From positions 3,179 to 67,178 of the forward strand of contig CAZCSP010000023.1 of the NCBI GenBank assembly GCA_964501275.1: DNA of 64,000 nucleotides. Reading direction: 5' to 3'. A program made the position numbers and the translations under genes. Source of the stretch: 55-13 sp964501275. GTDB taxonomy: Bacteria > Armatimonadota > Fimbriimonadia > Fimbriimonadales > Fimbriimonadaceae. Of the stretch, positions 1 to 7,480 are shown one piece after another. Each line of letters begins with the position of its first letter. The stretch's first letter is position 1. The notes under the pieces are model-generated. The model was not told where the DNA came from. It was given only the letters and a program-made list of their open reading frames with translations, and searched no databases.

Positions 1-833
1 ACGCCGCACGGCCCCTTGTCCTCAAACTTGAACCCGCCCACCTTGCCCAGATTCCTCAGGAAGCGAGACTTTGGCTGGTCGCCGCGATTGTCCACGTGGG
101 CGAAGTTTCCGGCAAAGAGGTCGATCTGGCCATCCTCATCGAAATCCCCCCAGGCCGCCCCGATGGAGTGCCCCCCACCAAACCCCGCTGAAGTCGCGAT
201 GGTTCCCGTGTCAGCCGCAACATCCTGGAAAACGCCCTTCCCGTCGTTCCGCCAAAGCTGGTTGGGCTGGAGGCGGTAGTTGGAAGTGTAGATATCCAGG
301 TCGCCATCCTCGTCATAGTCGCAAGCCGTGACGCCGCGCGTTCGGAACTTCGCCTCCGACCTTGCCATCCGCAACGACTTGCCCTTCTCATTCATCAGGA
401 TCAAACTGGGATAGGTGGTCTGGGTTTCCCAGTTCTCATAGCCGCCGATATACAGATCGACAAACCCGTCGCCGTCCCAATCCCCCCAACAGGCGCCCCG
501 TGAACTGGTTTTCGCCTCTTCGGGCAAAGGAACCTCGGTAAAGCCCTTGCCTTTGTCGTTCCGATAGAGCTTCATCTGCGACCAGGAGAACAGATCGGCG
601 TAGCCGTCGTTGTCGAAGTCCGCTGCTACGCAGCTTCCGACCTCCGCGAGCTTCACAAACCGCTCCCCCTTCTCATTCCGCCAAACCGCCCCGCCCGCAA
701 TCAGATCGGGCCAGCCGTCGTTGTCGATGTCCACCCAACAGGCGGCGTTGGTATCCAAGGTCAATCCCAACTCCGCGGTCCGATCTATGAACGGCGGAGA
801 TTGAGCAGCGAAAAGCAGTGCGGCACAGAGCAT
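1..833 (-). CDS. FG-GAP/VCBS repeat protein, C-terminus off the window
   Basis: Partial gene; 277 codons are visible. At least five FG-GAP/VCBS blade motifs with Ca-binding acidic loops are readable (DIDNDGWPDL, DFDNDGYADL, DWDGDGFVDLY, DYDEDGDLDIY, DFDEDGQIDLF), typical of an extracytoplasmic integrin-alpha-like beta-propeller. The N-terminus (MLCAALLFAAQS) is a short hydrophobic stretch, possibly a minimal signal peptide. The start is well fixed: an in-frame TAG lies 9 nt upstream of the ATG and a perfect TATAAT lies 8 nt upstream, leaving no room for a ribosome site, so the mRNA looks leaderless. The gene diverges from the truncated haemoglobin. Ligand and role are unknown. Confidence 0.85.
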   Translation of the reverse strand, partial: MLCAALLFAAQSPPFIDRTAELGLTLDTNAACWVDIDNDGWPDLIAGGAVWRNEKGERFVKLAEVGSCVAADFDNDGYADLFSWSQMKLYRNDKGKGFTEVPLPEEAKTSSRGACWGDWDGDGFVDLYIGGYENWETQTTYPSLILMNEKGKSLRMARSEAKFRTRGVTACDYDEDGDLDIYTSNYRLQPNQLWRNDGKGVFQDVAADTGTIATSAGFGGGHSIGAAWGDFDEDGQIDLFAGNFAHVDNRGDQPKSRFLRNLGKVGGFKFEDKGPCG

Positions 834-847
834 CGTGGCCTATTATA
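834..847 (-). promoter_or_regulatory. -10 box of a leaderless transcript inside a near-palindrome shared with the divergent gene
   Basis: TATAAT on the minus strand (847-842) is followed by 8 nt and then the ATG at 833, so transcription should begin at or next to the start codon. The same bases on the plus strand read TATTAT (841-846) and can serve the divergent haemoglobin gene. The core sits in an imperfect dyad with GGCCT/AGGCC arms. Confidence 0.6.
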
Positions 848-877
848 AGGCCTCGGGACCGGATATTCTGGATTTGG

Positions 878-1291
878 ATGCGCGACATTCAGACGCGGGA
901 TGACATCGACGTGCTCATGAGGAGCTTTTACTCGCGGGCGATGAGCGACGAGACCATCGGCTACCTCTTCACCGAGGTTGCCAAACTGGACTTGGACGAA
1001 CATCTGCCCGTGATCGGCGACTTCTGGGACTCCCTCTTGCTCGGCGCGGGAAACTACCAAAGGCATCACCGTCACCCGATGCTGCTCCACATCCAGCTCC
1101 ACGAAAAGTCCCCTTTGCTCCAGGTCCACTTTGAGAGATGGCTGGAACTTTTCGTCGAGACCGTCGATGAGAGTTTCCAAGGCCGGGTCGCCGCAAACAT
1201 GAAGATGCGAGCCCACGCCATCGCCAACCGATTCTTCACCGTAATCTCCACCCTGCCAAGCGCAGAACCCGGCAAAGCCGCCAACTCTTAG
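878..1291 (+). CDS. group III truncated haemoglobin
   Basis: 137 aa. The run FWDSLLLGAGNYQ, HPMLLHIQLH and HFERWLELFVETVDESF followed by AHAIANRFF matches group III truncated globins; the His of HFERW is the expected proximal haem ligand. These proteins bind haem and are linked to O2, NO or peroxide chemistry; the substrate cannot be told here. The ATG at 878 is chosen because the 20 codons upstream (from 818) are unlike the family and overlap the promoter. No Shine-Dalgarno is evident. The gene diverges from the VCBS protein and shares its AT-rich promoter core. Confidence 0.85.
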   Translation: MRDIQTRDDIDVLMRSFYSRAMSDETIGYLFTEVAKLDLDEHLPVIGDFWDSLLLGAGNYQRHHRHPMLLHIQLHEKSPLLQVHFERWLELFVETVDESFQGRVAANMKMRAHAIANRFFTVISTLPSAEPGKAANS

Positions 1292-1315
1292 AGCTTGAGT
1301 GTAGATTCGTTCTTG

Positions 1316-1403
1316 CTTCAGAACGGCGTCATCCTGAGCGAGCCAGAAGAGGTTTGTAGCTAGCCCTCTTGCCCGTCGCGAGTCGAAGGACCTCACCCGT
1401 CTG
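1316..1403 (-). repeat. interspersed repeat R1, copy 1
   Basis: On the minus strand the element runs CGGGTGAGGTCCTTCGACTC, about 33 variable bases, then GGCTCGCTCAGGATGACGCC. The same ends and spacing recur in opposite orientation at 1427-1513 and inside pxpB at 41891-41972; fragments lie at 9055-9075 and 9150-9190. With its neighbour copy it fills most of the 286-bp gap 1292-1577, in which I see no gene. Confidence 0.75.
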
Positions 1404-1426
1404 TAGTCTCATCCCAACCTACAACC

Positions 1427-1513
1427 TGGTGAGGTGGTTCGACTTCGCGGCATAGAACGCTCTACTAAACAAAACGCTCGGGCCGCTCTCGCTCACCATG
1501 ACGCCGTTCTACA
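1427..1513 (+). repeat. interspersed repeat R1, copy 2, covarying arms
   Basis: Ends read GAGGTGGTTCGACTTCGC and CTCGCTCACCATGACGCC with a similar spacing to copy 1 at 1316-1403. Relative to that copy, TCC became TGG in the left arm and AGGAT became ACCAT in the right arm, a paired change that keeps the arms complementary. This suggests the element folds as a hairpin. Confidence 0.6.
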
Positions 1514-1577
1514 AGTTTGAATTTACATACAGGCCATTAAGAAGGGATTGGGCGATGAGTCCGCGAACCTCTAGGGC

Positions 1578-3209
1578 ATGACGTCTTTCATCTTGGCCGC
1601 TGCTTTGACTTTTGGCGCTTCGGGGCAATCGGGGTCGCTCGCCGATCTCACCAACCCCCAGCAAGGCGTGAGCAAGCGGGAGACCTCTACCCGCCGCGAA
1701 GGGCCGGACAAGAAGTACGACCCGAAGGCTCCTCCAAAAGGCGATGGTGAAGAGGGGAGCAACTGGGACAACTTCCGCGTGGCTCCCGGCGCCACCCATA
1801 CCTTGATGGATGTGAAGGGACCGGGCGTAATCACCCATATCTGGATGACCTTCCTTGGCCCCGAGCCCCAAGATTGGGCGAAGCAGGGCTCCGCCAACCA
1901 CCAGGAGATGTTGCTGAGAATCTACTGGGATGGCGACTCCAAGCCTGCGGTCGAGGCTCCAGTAGGCGACTTCTTCGCCAACGCCTTCGGCAAGCGCAGT
2001 TCGGTAGTCAGCATCCCGGTGGTGGTGGAAGACGCCGATTCCTACAACTGCTTCTGGCACATGCCGTTCCGCAAGTCGGCGAAGGTCGAGATCGTCAACC
2101 AGAGCGACAAGAGCATCAACCTGCTCTACTACAACATCGACTGGATTCAGAAGCCGGTCGCCAAGGACACGCCCTACTTCCACGCGCAATATCGGCAGGA
2201 GTACCCGGTGGAGAATGGGAAGGACTACGTGGTCTTGGAAACTCAGGGCAAGGGGCATTATGTGGGCACGGTTATGTCGGTCCGGTCGCGCAGCCCATCG
2301 TGGTTTGGCGAGGGGGATGAAAAGATTTACATCGACGGCGAAGCCAAGCCCTCGATCTGGGGCACGGGAACCGAGGACTACTTCCTCAGCGCCTGGGGCC
2401 TCAAGACCACCAGCACTCCTTATTTCGGGACGCCATACTTCGACCAATGGGGCATTGTCGGGGGCCATACCAGCGCCTACCGCTGGCACATCACCGATCC
2501 CATCGTTTTCCAGAAGGGCATCAAGGTGACCTTTGAGCATTGGGGCTGGATTTCGCCCGATGAGAACAAGGACTACAAGAGCACGAGTTGGAACGAGCGG
2601 GAGGACGACTACTCCAGCGTGGCCTTTTGGTACCAGACCGGTCGCTCGACATTTGCGGCGCGGGCTCCGGCTGAACGCAAGTTGCCGAACCTGGAGCGAA
2701 CGGTCGCCTACGCCCGGGATCGGTACGCCAAAGGCTCCGCCCCAGCTCAAAGCCAGCGACTTCCACTCTACGACGGCGATCAGGTTCTGTTCATGCCGGA
2801 GGGGAAAGGGGCTTGGTTTGCGGTCCCGTTCAAGGTAACGGAGAAAGAGCCGCTTCGGTTGCTCCTCAACATGACCACATCCTACGACTTCGGCACCTAT
2901 CAGGCCTACCTGGCCCCAACCCCGCCTCGCTTCCGACCCGATGGCATTCCTCAGGATGCGGTGAAACTGGGCGGGCCGATGGACTTCTACTCAAAGGACA
3001 TCCTGAATCGGGAATTCCATCTATTGGATTTCTGGCCCGATCCCGGCGAATACACCCTGTTCCTGGAGTGTGTCGGCAAGAATCCACTGTCGCAGGGGTA
3101 CTACTTGGGGATGGAATCTGTTCGGTTGCGGGAACGTCGGCCCAGAGTCAAACAGATGGGGCATGACCAGGACAAGGACTGGCGGAAGGGGCCGAAGATT
3201 TATGGGTAG
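1578..3209 (+). CDS. secreted DUF2961 protein, glycoside hydrolase family GH172-like
   Basis: 543 aa with an N-terminal signal-like segment (MTSFILAAALTFGASGQS). The body matches DUF2961: PGVITHIWMTF, PVGDFFANAFG, the conserved GTGTEDYF near residue 262, and the long segment leading to GGHTSAYRWHITDPI. DUF2961 includes GH172, retaining enzymes acting on alpha-D-fructofuranosides or arabinofuranosides; the GTGTEDYF glutamate is the likely catalytic acid/base or nucleophile. The substrate cannot be inferred. The start is the first ATG after the repeat-filled gap; no clear ribosome site or -10 box is visible. It stands alone, with the minus-strand hicB just downstream. Confidence 0.85.
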   Translation: MTSFILAAALTFGASGQSGSLADLTNPQQGVSKRETSTRREGPDKKYDPKAPPKGDGEEGSNWDNFRVAPGATHTLMDVKGPGVITHIWMTFLGPEPQDWAKQGSANHQEMLLRIYWDGDSKPAVEAPVGDFFANAFGKRSSVVSIPVVVEDADSYNCFWHMPFRKSAKVEIVNQSDKSINLLYYNIDWIQKPVAKDTPYFHAQYRQEYPVENGKDYVVLETQGKGHYVGTVMSVRSRSPSWFGEGDEKIYIDGEAKPSIWGTGTEDYFLSAWGLKTTSTPYFGTPYFDQWGIVGGHTSAYRWHITDPIVFQKGIKVTFEHWGWISPDENKDYKSTSWNEREDDYSSVAFWYQTGRSTFAARAPAERKLPNLERTVAYARDRYAKGSAPAQSQRLPLYDGDQVLFMPEGKGAWFAVPFKVTEKEPLRLLLNMTTSYDFGTYQAYLAPTPPRFRPDGIPQDAVKLGGPMDFYSKDILNREFHLLDFWPDPGEYTLFLECVGKNPLSQGYYLGMESVRLRERRPRVKQMGHDQDKDWRKGPKIYG

Positions 3210-3213
3210 GCCA

Positions 3214-3441
3214 TCAGGCTGGAATTTTTACCTGGACGTTGAGGACTTGGGCAGTGGGTGCGGGGGTGGGTAGTCCGCGCTCACGCAAGTCTTCGAGCAT
3301 CATCTCGATCGCATCTTTCGCATTTGAGAGCGCATCCTCAATGGTGTCTCCCTGAGTAAAGCAACCGTCGATGTCAGGAACAAAAACGGAGTAGCCGCCT
3401 TCATCTTCGGCGATGAGAATGATTTGATAGGTTTCCGTCAT
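3214..3441 (-). CDS. hicB: HicB-family antitoxin
   Basis: 75 aa. MTETYQIILIAEDEGGYSVF then VPDIDGCFTQGDTIEDALSN is the HicB partial RNase H-like fold, which neutralises the HicA mRNA interferase. A C-terminal DNA-binding tail is short or absent. The ATG at 3441 overlaps the stop of the upstream hicA-like frame (ATGA), the usual hicAB order. Longer in-frame extension to 3579 is only the other-frame reading of hicA and is rejected as a start. Confidence 0.8.
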   Translation of the reverse strand: MTETYQIILIAEDEGGYSVFVPDIDGCFTQGDTIEDALSNAKDAIEMMLEDLRERGLPTPAPTAQVLNVQVKIPA

Positions 3442-3617
3442 TTCAATCCTGCCTTCTTGAGAATCGCGCTTAGAGTCCCTTTGGCAATATCTCTGTTGCC
3501 ATGAAAAGGAACCGATATCCGTTCTTCTCCTTTGCCATAGAGCCGATGCCCGCCCTTGCCATGCCGAACAAGGAGCCAACCGTTTTGCTCTAGAAGCTTA
3601 GTGAGCTCCTTCGCGTA
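3438..3617 (-). pseudogene. hicA: hicA-like toxin frame without a standard start codon
   Basis: The frame reads YAKELTKLLEQNGWLLVRHG, then GKGGHRLYG ... GTLSAILKKAGLK and stops by overlapping the hicB ATG. This is a nearly complete HicA (dsRBD-like fold, conserved GW..VR and G-x-H). However, the codon before Tyr is TAA and no ATG, GTG or TTG occurs in the first half of the frame. An AAGGAG motif sits at the first codons. Either the start was lost by mutation, leaving an inactive toxin, or initiation uses a very rare codon. The intact hicA at 50836-51024 is the comparison. Confidence 0.6.
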
Positions 3618-3676
3618 TTATCTTATCAGGGTTCTATACGTTTCTCTCGTGGCCTTCCTACGCCCAGAATCGTCAA

Positions 3677-4126
3677 ATGAAGGAGATGAACGACCTCAAC
3701 GCCTTTTTCACTGACTACGGCGAGTCCGCTTTTGATCCGGAGAGGACGCTTGGCTTCTATGGCGACTTCGCCGTCGCCTCAACCCCCAGCTTTGTCGGTT
3801 GTCTGCGCGGGGCCGAGGAGATGGCGGCGGCTTTTAGCCAAGTCGCTGACGGCCAGCGCCGGACCGGGCTGATCGGGATGAAGCCGGGCCGGGTTGACGC
3901 GACGGAACTCGACGCGTTTCACCTTCTGGTCAAGGTCCAATGGAACGCCCAGTTCGAAAAAACCGGCGACCAGGTGATCGAGTTCGACGTCAGCTATGTA
4001 CTCCGCCGGATGGAAAAGGGCTTCCAGATCCTGCTCTACATCTCGCATCAGGACGAAGTGGAGATGAGGCGGGAGTTGGGAATTCTCACGAGCCCCGTTT
4101 CGCAACCTCCATGCTGTCAGGTATAG
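3677..4126 (+). CDS. NTF2/SnoaL-like domain protein
   Basis: 149 aa. N-terminal helix (MNDLNAFFTDYGESAFDP), then GDFAVASTPSFVGCLRGAEE and paired strands (FHLLVKVQWNAQF, VIEFDVSYVLRRMEKGFQILLYISHQD) fit a cone-shaped NTF2-like/SnoaL-like fold. No catalytic residues can be assigned. The start may be codon 1 or the second ATG (codon 4). The 3' end overlaps the convergent yraN by 10 nt. Confidence 0.6.
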   Translation: MKEMNDLNAFFTDYGESAFDPERTLGFYGDFAVASTPSFVGCLRGAEEMAAAFSQVADGQRRTGLIGMKPGRVDATELDAFHLLVKVQWNAQFEKTGDQVIEFDVSYVLRRMEKGFQILLYISHQDEVEMRRELGILTSPVSQPPCCQV

Positions 4127-4509
4127 GGCTCGGAGTCGTCTTCTTCGGACGATGGCTCCAGGTCCGCGAAGTCTTTGAACACATCTTGGTGATGGCGAAC
4201 CTCTTCCCCGGCAATCGCCACAACGTCGAAGCGGAACTCGCGTTCCCGCTGATCCGTCGCTGCCAGATACTCCCTTGCCGCCGTATAGAGCCGGTCGATT
4301 TTCTGGCGTCCAATCGCTTCCTCGGGCAGGTAGCCCACTTTCCGTTGCTTGACCTCGACAAACACCAGCAGGTCCCCATCCAAAGCCACCAGGTCCAATT
4401 CGCCCCGCCGAGCTTTGAAGCGACGTGTAACGATGGTGAAGCCTTTGGCGAGAAGGTAGTCGGCGGCCTGGTCCTCGTAGTCTGATCCCAGCCGACGCGA
4501 ACCCGACAT
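4117..4509 (-). CDS. yraN: YraN/UPF0102 family, endonuclease-like fold
   Basis: 130 aa. The family core is present: GSDYEDQAADYLLAKGF, RRGELDLVALDGDLLVFVEVKQR (restriction-endonuclease-like ELD...EVK active site), IGRQKIDRLYTAAREYL and FDVVAIAGEE. Function of YraN is poorly known, linked to recombination or repair. Its ATG overlaps the permease stop by one base (TAATG), so it is the last gene of the exporter operon. Typical family length. Confidence 0.88.
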   Translation of the reverse strand: MSGSRRLGSDYEDQAADYLLAKGFTIVTRRFKARRGELDLVALDGDLLVFVEVKQRKVGYLPEEAIGRQKIDRLYTAAREYLAATDQREREFRFDVVAIAGEEVRHHQDVFKDFADLEPSSEEDDSEPYT

Positions 4510-5720
4510 TATTCGTAGCGCAAGGCCTGGATCGGCTCCAGCCTACTGGCCCGCATGGCGGGATAGAGGCCGAAGAAGACGCCGACCGCCGCCGAGAAGA
4601 AGAACGCGGTGGTGATGGAGGTGGTGTTGATAATCGGCGGCACCTTGAAGAGTTTTGCCACCCCGATCACTCCGACCGATCCAAACAAGATTCCCAGCGC
4701 TCCGCCGAGCAGGCACATGACCACGCTCTCCAAAAGGAACTGGGTCAGGATGCCTTCGCGCTTGGCCCCAATCGCCTTTCTCAAGCCGATCTCGCGGGTG
4801 CGCTCGGTGACCGAGACGAGCATGATGTTCATAATCCCAATCCCGCCCACTAGGAGCGACACCGAAGCGATTCCGGCAAGGAGCGCCCCCAAGAGAGCCG
4901 TCTGCTCTTCCATTTGCTGGATCATCTCGCCCTGGTTGAAGACTCGGAACAAGGACTCGCCCGCAGCATTGCGCCGCTTCCGGTTCAGAACCTCTTCCAC
5001 CATGATCTGGGTGATGGGCATCAGTTCCGTATTGCGGGCCATGATGTTGATCTGGTCGATATTGGTCTTGCCGAGAAGCTTCTTGCGGGCGGTGTCGAGC
5101 GGGATATAGACTTGATCGTCCGGATTGCGCCAACCCGAACCGCCCTTGAACTGGATCACCCCCACGACTTCGTAATTCTGGCTTCCAATTCGAATCGTCG
5201 CCCCCACCGCGTTCTCCCCCTGGAACAGGTCGTCGTACACCTGATAGCCGAGAACCGCTTTTTGAGTCTGGAGTTGGTTGTCCTCGTAGGTGAACCAACT
5301 CCCCTGGGCCATCTGTGTAGCGTTGCGAATGATGGCTATTTCGGGCATCCCGCCGGTGATGCTGGTTTGGGTGCTTTTACCGCCGTAGATAACAGGGCGG
5401 TTGCCGCTGACCACGCCGGTGATCTCCTCGATCAGAGGCACTTGGTTTCGAATGTCGTTAACATCCTCTTCCTTGAGGGTCGGCGGAGCCGTGCTTCCCA
5501 TACTCTGCCCACCGCGCCGCCAATCAGGCATCACAGTGAGCATATTGGAGCCCATTTTGGAGATGTTGTCCAGTGACTGCTTCTTCGTCCCCTCGCCGAT
5601 CCCGATCATCGCAATGACCGAGCCTACGCCAATGATGACGCCCAGCATGGTCAAAGCCGACCGAAGCTTATTCGCGGTGATCGCGCGGAGAGCGGATTGG
5701 AAGGAGTCGCCGAGTTTCAT
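4509..5720 (-). CDS. MacB-like ABC transporter permease, no ATPase domain
   Basis: 403 aa. N-terminal membrane anchor (KLRSALTMLGVIIGVGSVIAMIG), a periplasmic MacB_PCD domain, then the FtsX-type segment: LLVGGIGIMNIMLVSVTERTREIGLRKAIGA, two further membrane helices and the ending ASRLEPIQALRYE. Acts as the inner-membrane part of a tripartite exporter or mechanotransmission complex with MacA and TolC partners. The ATG overlaps the adaptor's stop (ATGA). The cognate ATP-binding subunit is not in this operon or window, which is unusual. Confidence 0.9.
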   Translation of the reverse strand: MKLGDSFQSALRAITANKLRSALTMLGVIIGVGSVIAMIGIGEGTKKQSLDNISKMGSNMLTVMPDWRRGGQSMGSTAPPTLKEEDVNDIRNQVPLIEEITGVVSGNRPVIYGGKSTQTSITGGMPEIAIIRNATQMAQGSWFTYEDNQLQTQKAVLGYQVYDDLFQGENAVGATIRIGSQNYEVVGVIQFKGGSGWRNPDDQVYIPLDTARKKLLGKTNIDQINIMARNTELMPITQIMVEEVLNRKRRNAAGESLFRVFNQGEMIQQMEEQTALLGALLAGIASVSLLVGGIGIMNIMLVSVTERTREIGLRKAIGAKREGILTQFLLESVVMCLLGGALGILFGSVGVIGVAKLFKVPPIINTTSITTAFFFSAAVGVFFGLYPAMRASRLEPIQALRYE

Positions 5721-7480
5721 CTGCCGCCTCCACCCCCGCCCGAACCCATCTGCAAACTGGCTCCCGCCCTCGGCTGGCCTTGTCTCTGCTGAGTATTCCG
5801 CTGGCCTTGTCCACCGGCCAAGCCGCCACCCTCCTGGGCTTCCTGCATCTTACGCTGAGTCTCTCTCAATGCCGCAAGGTCGATTGTCGCCGTGACGACC
5901 TCGTCGCCTTCCTTCAGGCCCTCCAAGATTTCGGTACCGTCGTTGCCCACTTCACCGACCTTGACTTCAACGCTTCGGGGAAATGGTTTCTTGGGGTCGT
6001 CGGATTTGACTTCGACATAAGTCTTGTCGCCATCGTGTTTCACCGCTTGGCTAGGGACGATGAGCACGTCCTTCTTTTCCAAGGTGAGGAATTCGCAGGT
6101 TGCCGTCATTCCCGGCAGGAGTTGGACCTTGGCTCCCGGCAAAACCTTGACCCGAACCTTGACAGCCGTAATGTTGCTCTCGGTCGCTGCCGCCGGGTTC
6201 ACCCGATCGACCACCCCGTCTACTCGGACCCCCTTGAAGGCTTCGGTCAAGATCCGGACGCGCTGTCCTTCGCGGACTTGGGCGATGTCGGCTTCAACTA
6301 CCGCGCACTCTACATACATGGTGGTCACATCGCTCAACTGGACAATGCTGGTGCCCTGGGCAAAGGTGCTGGTACCGGGAGGGATAATGGTGCCTTCTTC
6401 GAGATACTTGGTCGTCACCACGCCATCGCGCGGAGCCACAACGGTCGTGCTGTCCAGTTGAACCTTGGCGTTCTCCACCGAGACTCGACTGCGCACCGTG
6501 GAGGCTTGAGCTGCCCGTGATTCTTCGCTCCGAATCTGGTTGTTGATCACAGCATCTTTGGCCTGTTGCAAGTTGATCGCCGCGATGCTGACCGCCTTTT
6601 CCGCTTCCAGAACATTGCGGCGCTGGATATCCGCATCCGAAGCTCCCGCCTTTGCCTGGTCGAGTTGGGCCTTTGCCCTGGCGATGGACGCATCGGCCGA
6701 GGCCACCTCGACCGCCAAGTCCTTCTCCAGGTTCTGTAGCTCCGTCTGGGCGAGGAGATAGGCGGAGCGGGCCGACTCCTGTGTGCCTCGGGCCTGGTCC
6801 ACCACGGCCTGGGTGGTGAAGCCCTGCTCCAGCAATCGGGTCTGCCGGTCGAAATTCGCCTTGGCGACCTCATAGTCGGCCTTGGTGCGGTCGTGGGTGC
6901 CCTGAGCGTTGCGTCTCCGTTGGGGAATAGTCACCGTCTCCAACCTACGTTTTTCCTGAATCGCCTCCTTATGTGCGGCTTCGGCGGTTCGGATGGCGGC
7001 GTCCACCAGCACTGGGGTCCGGGTTGATTCGAGTTTCGCCCTTTCCAGACGAAGCCTGGCCTGCGCCAAAGCCGCCTCTGCGTCGGCGATTCCGGTCCGG
7101 CTGTTCGCTTCCTGCAACCGCTGACTGGCCTCCGCCTGCTTGGCCCTTGCCTGGGCAGAAGTCAAGTCGGCGGCTGACTGCTCATACGAAGCGCGGGTGT
7201 CTTTGGGATCGATGACCGCAATCAGGTCGCCTTTCTTGACAAACGATCCCTCGTCCACCGCCAGACGGACAATCTCGCCTCCCGCCTTCGATTTGATATC
7301 GACCTGCGTATTGGCGACCAACGCCCCTGTCGCCGAGATCGAGCGAACCAGTTCGCCCTTTTCGACTTTGGAGTAGCGGTACTCAATGTCGCCCGCCCCC
7401 GCATTGGCGTCTTTGGTGAAGAACCAATAGCCGCCTGCGGCAACCGCCAATATGCCTACAATCCAATACGTCTTAGCCAT
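5717..7480 (-). CDS. MacA/HlyD-like periplasmic adaptor
   Basis: 587 aa. N-terminal membrane helix (WIVGILAVAAGGYWFF), lipoyl half-motifs (VDIKSKAGGEIVRLAVDEGSFVKKGD and later VVAPRDGVVTTKYLEEG), a very long alpha-helical hairpin rich in Ala, Gln and Arg between about residues 95 and 340, then beta-barrel and membrane-proximal domains. The long hairpin matches adaptors that reach a TolC channel. A Gly/Gln-rich tail ends the protein. The ATG follows the TolC gene's stop directly (TAGATG). Confidence 0.9.
   Translation of the reverse strand: MAKTYWIVGILAVAAGGYWFFTKDANAGAGDIEYRYSKVEKGELVRSISATGALVANTQVDIKSKAGGEIVRLAVDEGSFVKKGDLIAVIDPKDTRASYEQSAADLTSAQARAKQAEASQRLQEANSRTGIADAEAALAQARLRLERAKLESTRTPVLVDAAIRTAEAAHKEAIQEKRRLETVTIPQRRRNAQGTHDRTKADYEVAKANFDRQTRLLEQGFTTQAVVDQARGTQESARSAYLLAQTELQNLEKDLAVEVASADASIARAKAQLDQAKAGASDADIQRRNVLEAEKAVSIAAINLQQAKDAVINNQIRSEESRAAQASTVRSRVSVENAKVQLDSTTVVAPRDGVVTTKYLEEGTIIPPGTSTFAQGTSIVQLSDVTTMYVECAVVEADIAQVREGQRVRILTEAFKGVRVDGVVDRVNPAAATESNITAVKVRVKVLPGAKVQLLPGMTATCEFLTLEKKDVLIVPSQAVKHDGDKTYVEVKSDDPKKPFPRSVEVKVGEVGNDGTEILEGLKEGDEVVTATIDLAALRETQRKMQEAQEGGGLAGGQGQRNTQQRQGQPRAGASLQMGSGGGGGGR

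Noticed and set aside
785..1396. Minus-strand open frame of 203 codons overlapping the haemoglobin gene
   Set aside because: It is antisense to the globin and runs through repeat R1; no domain is readable.
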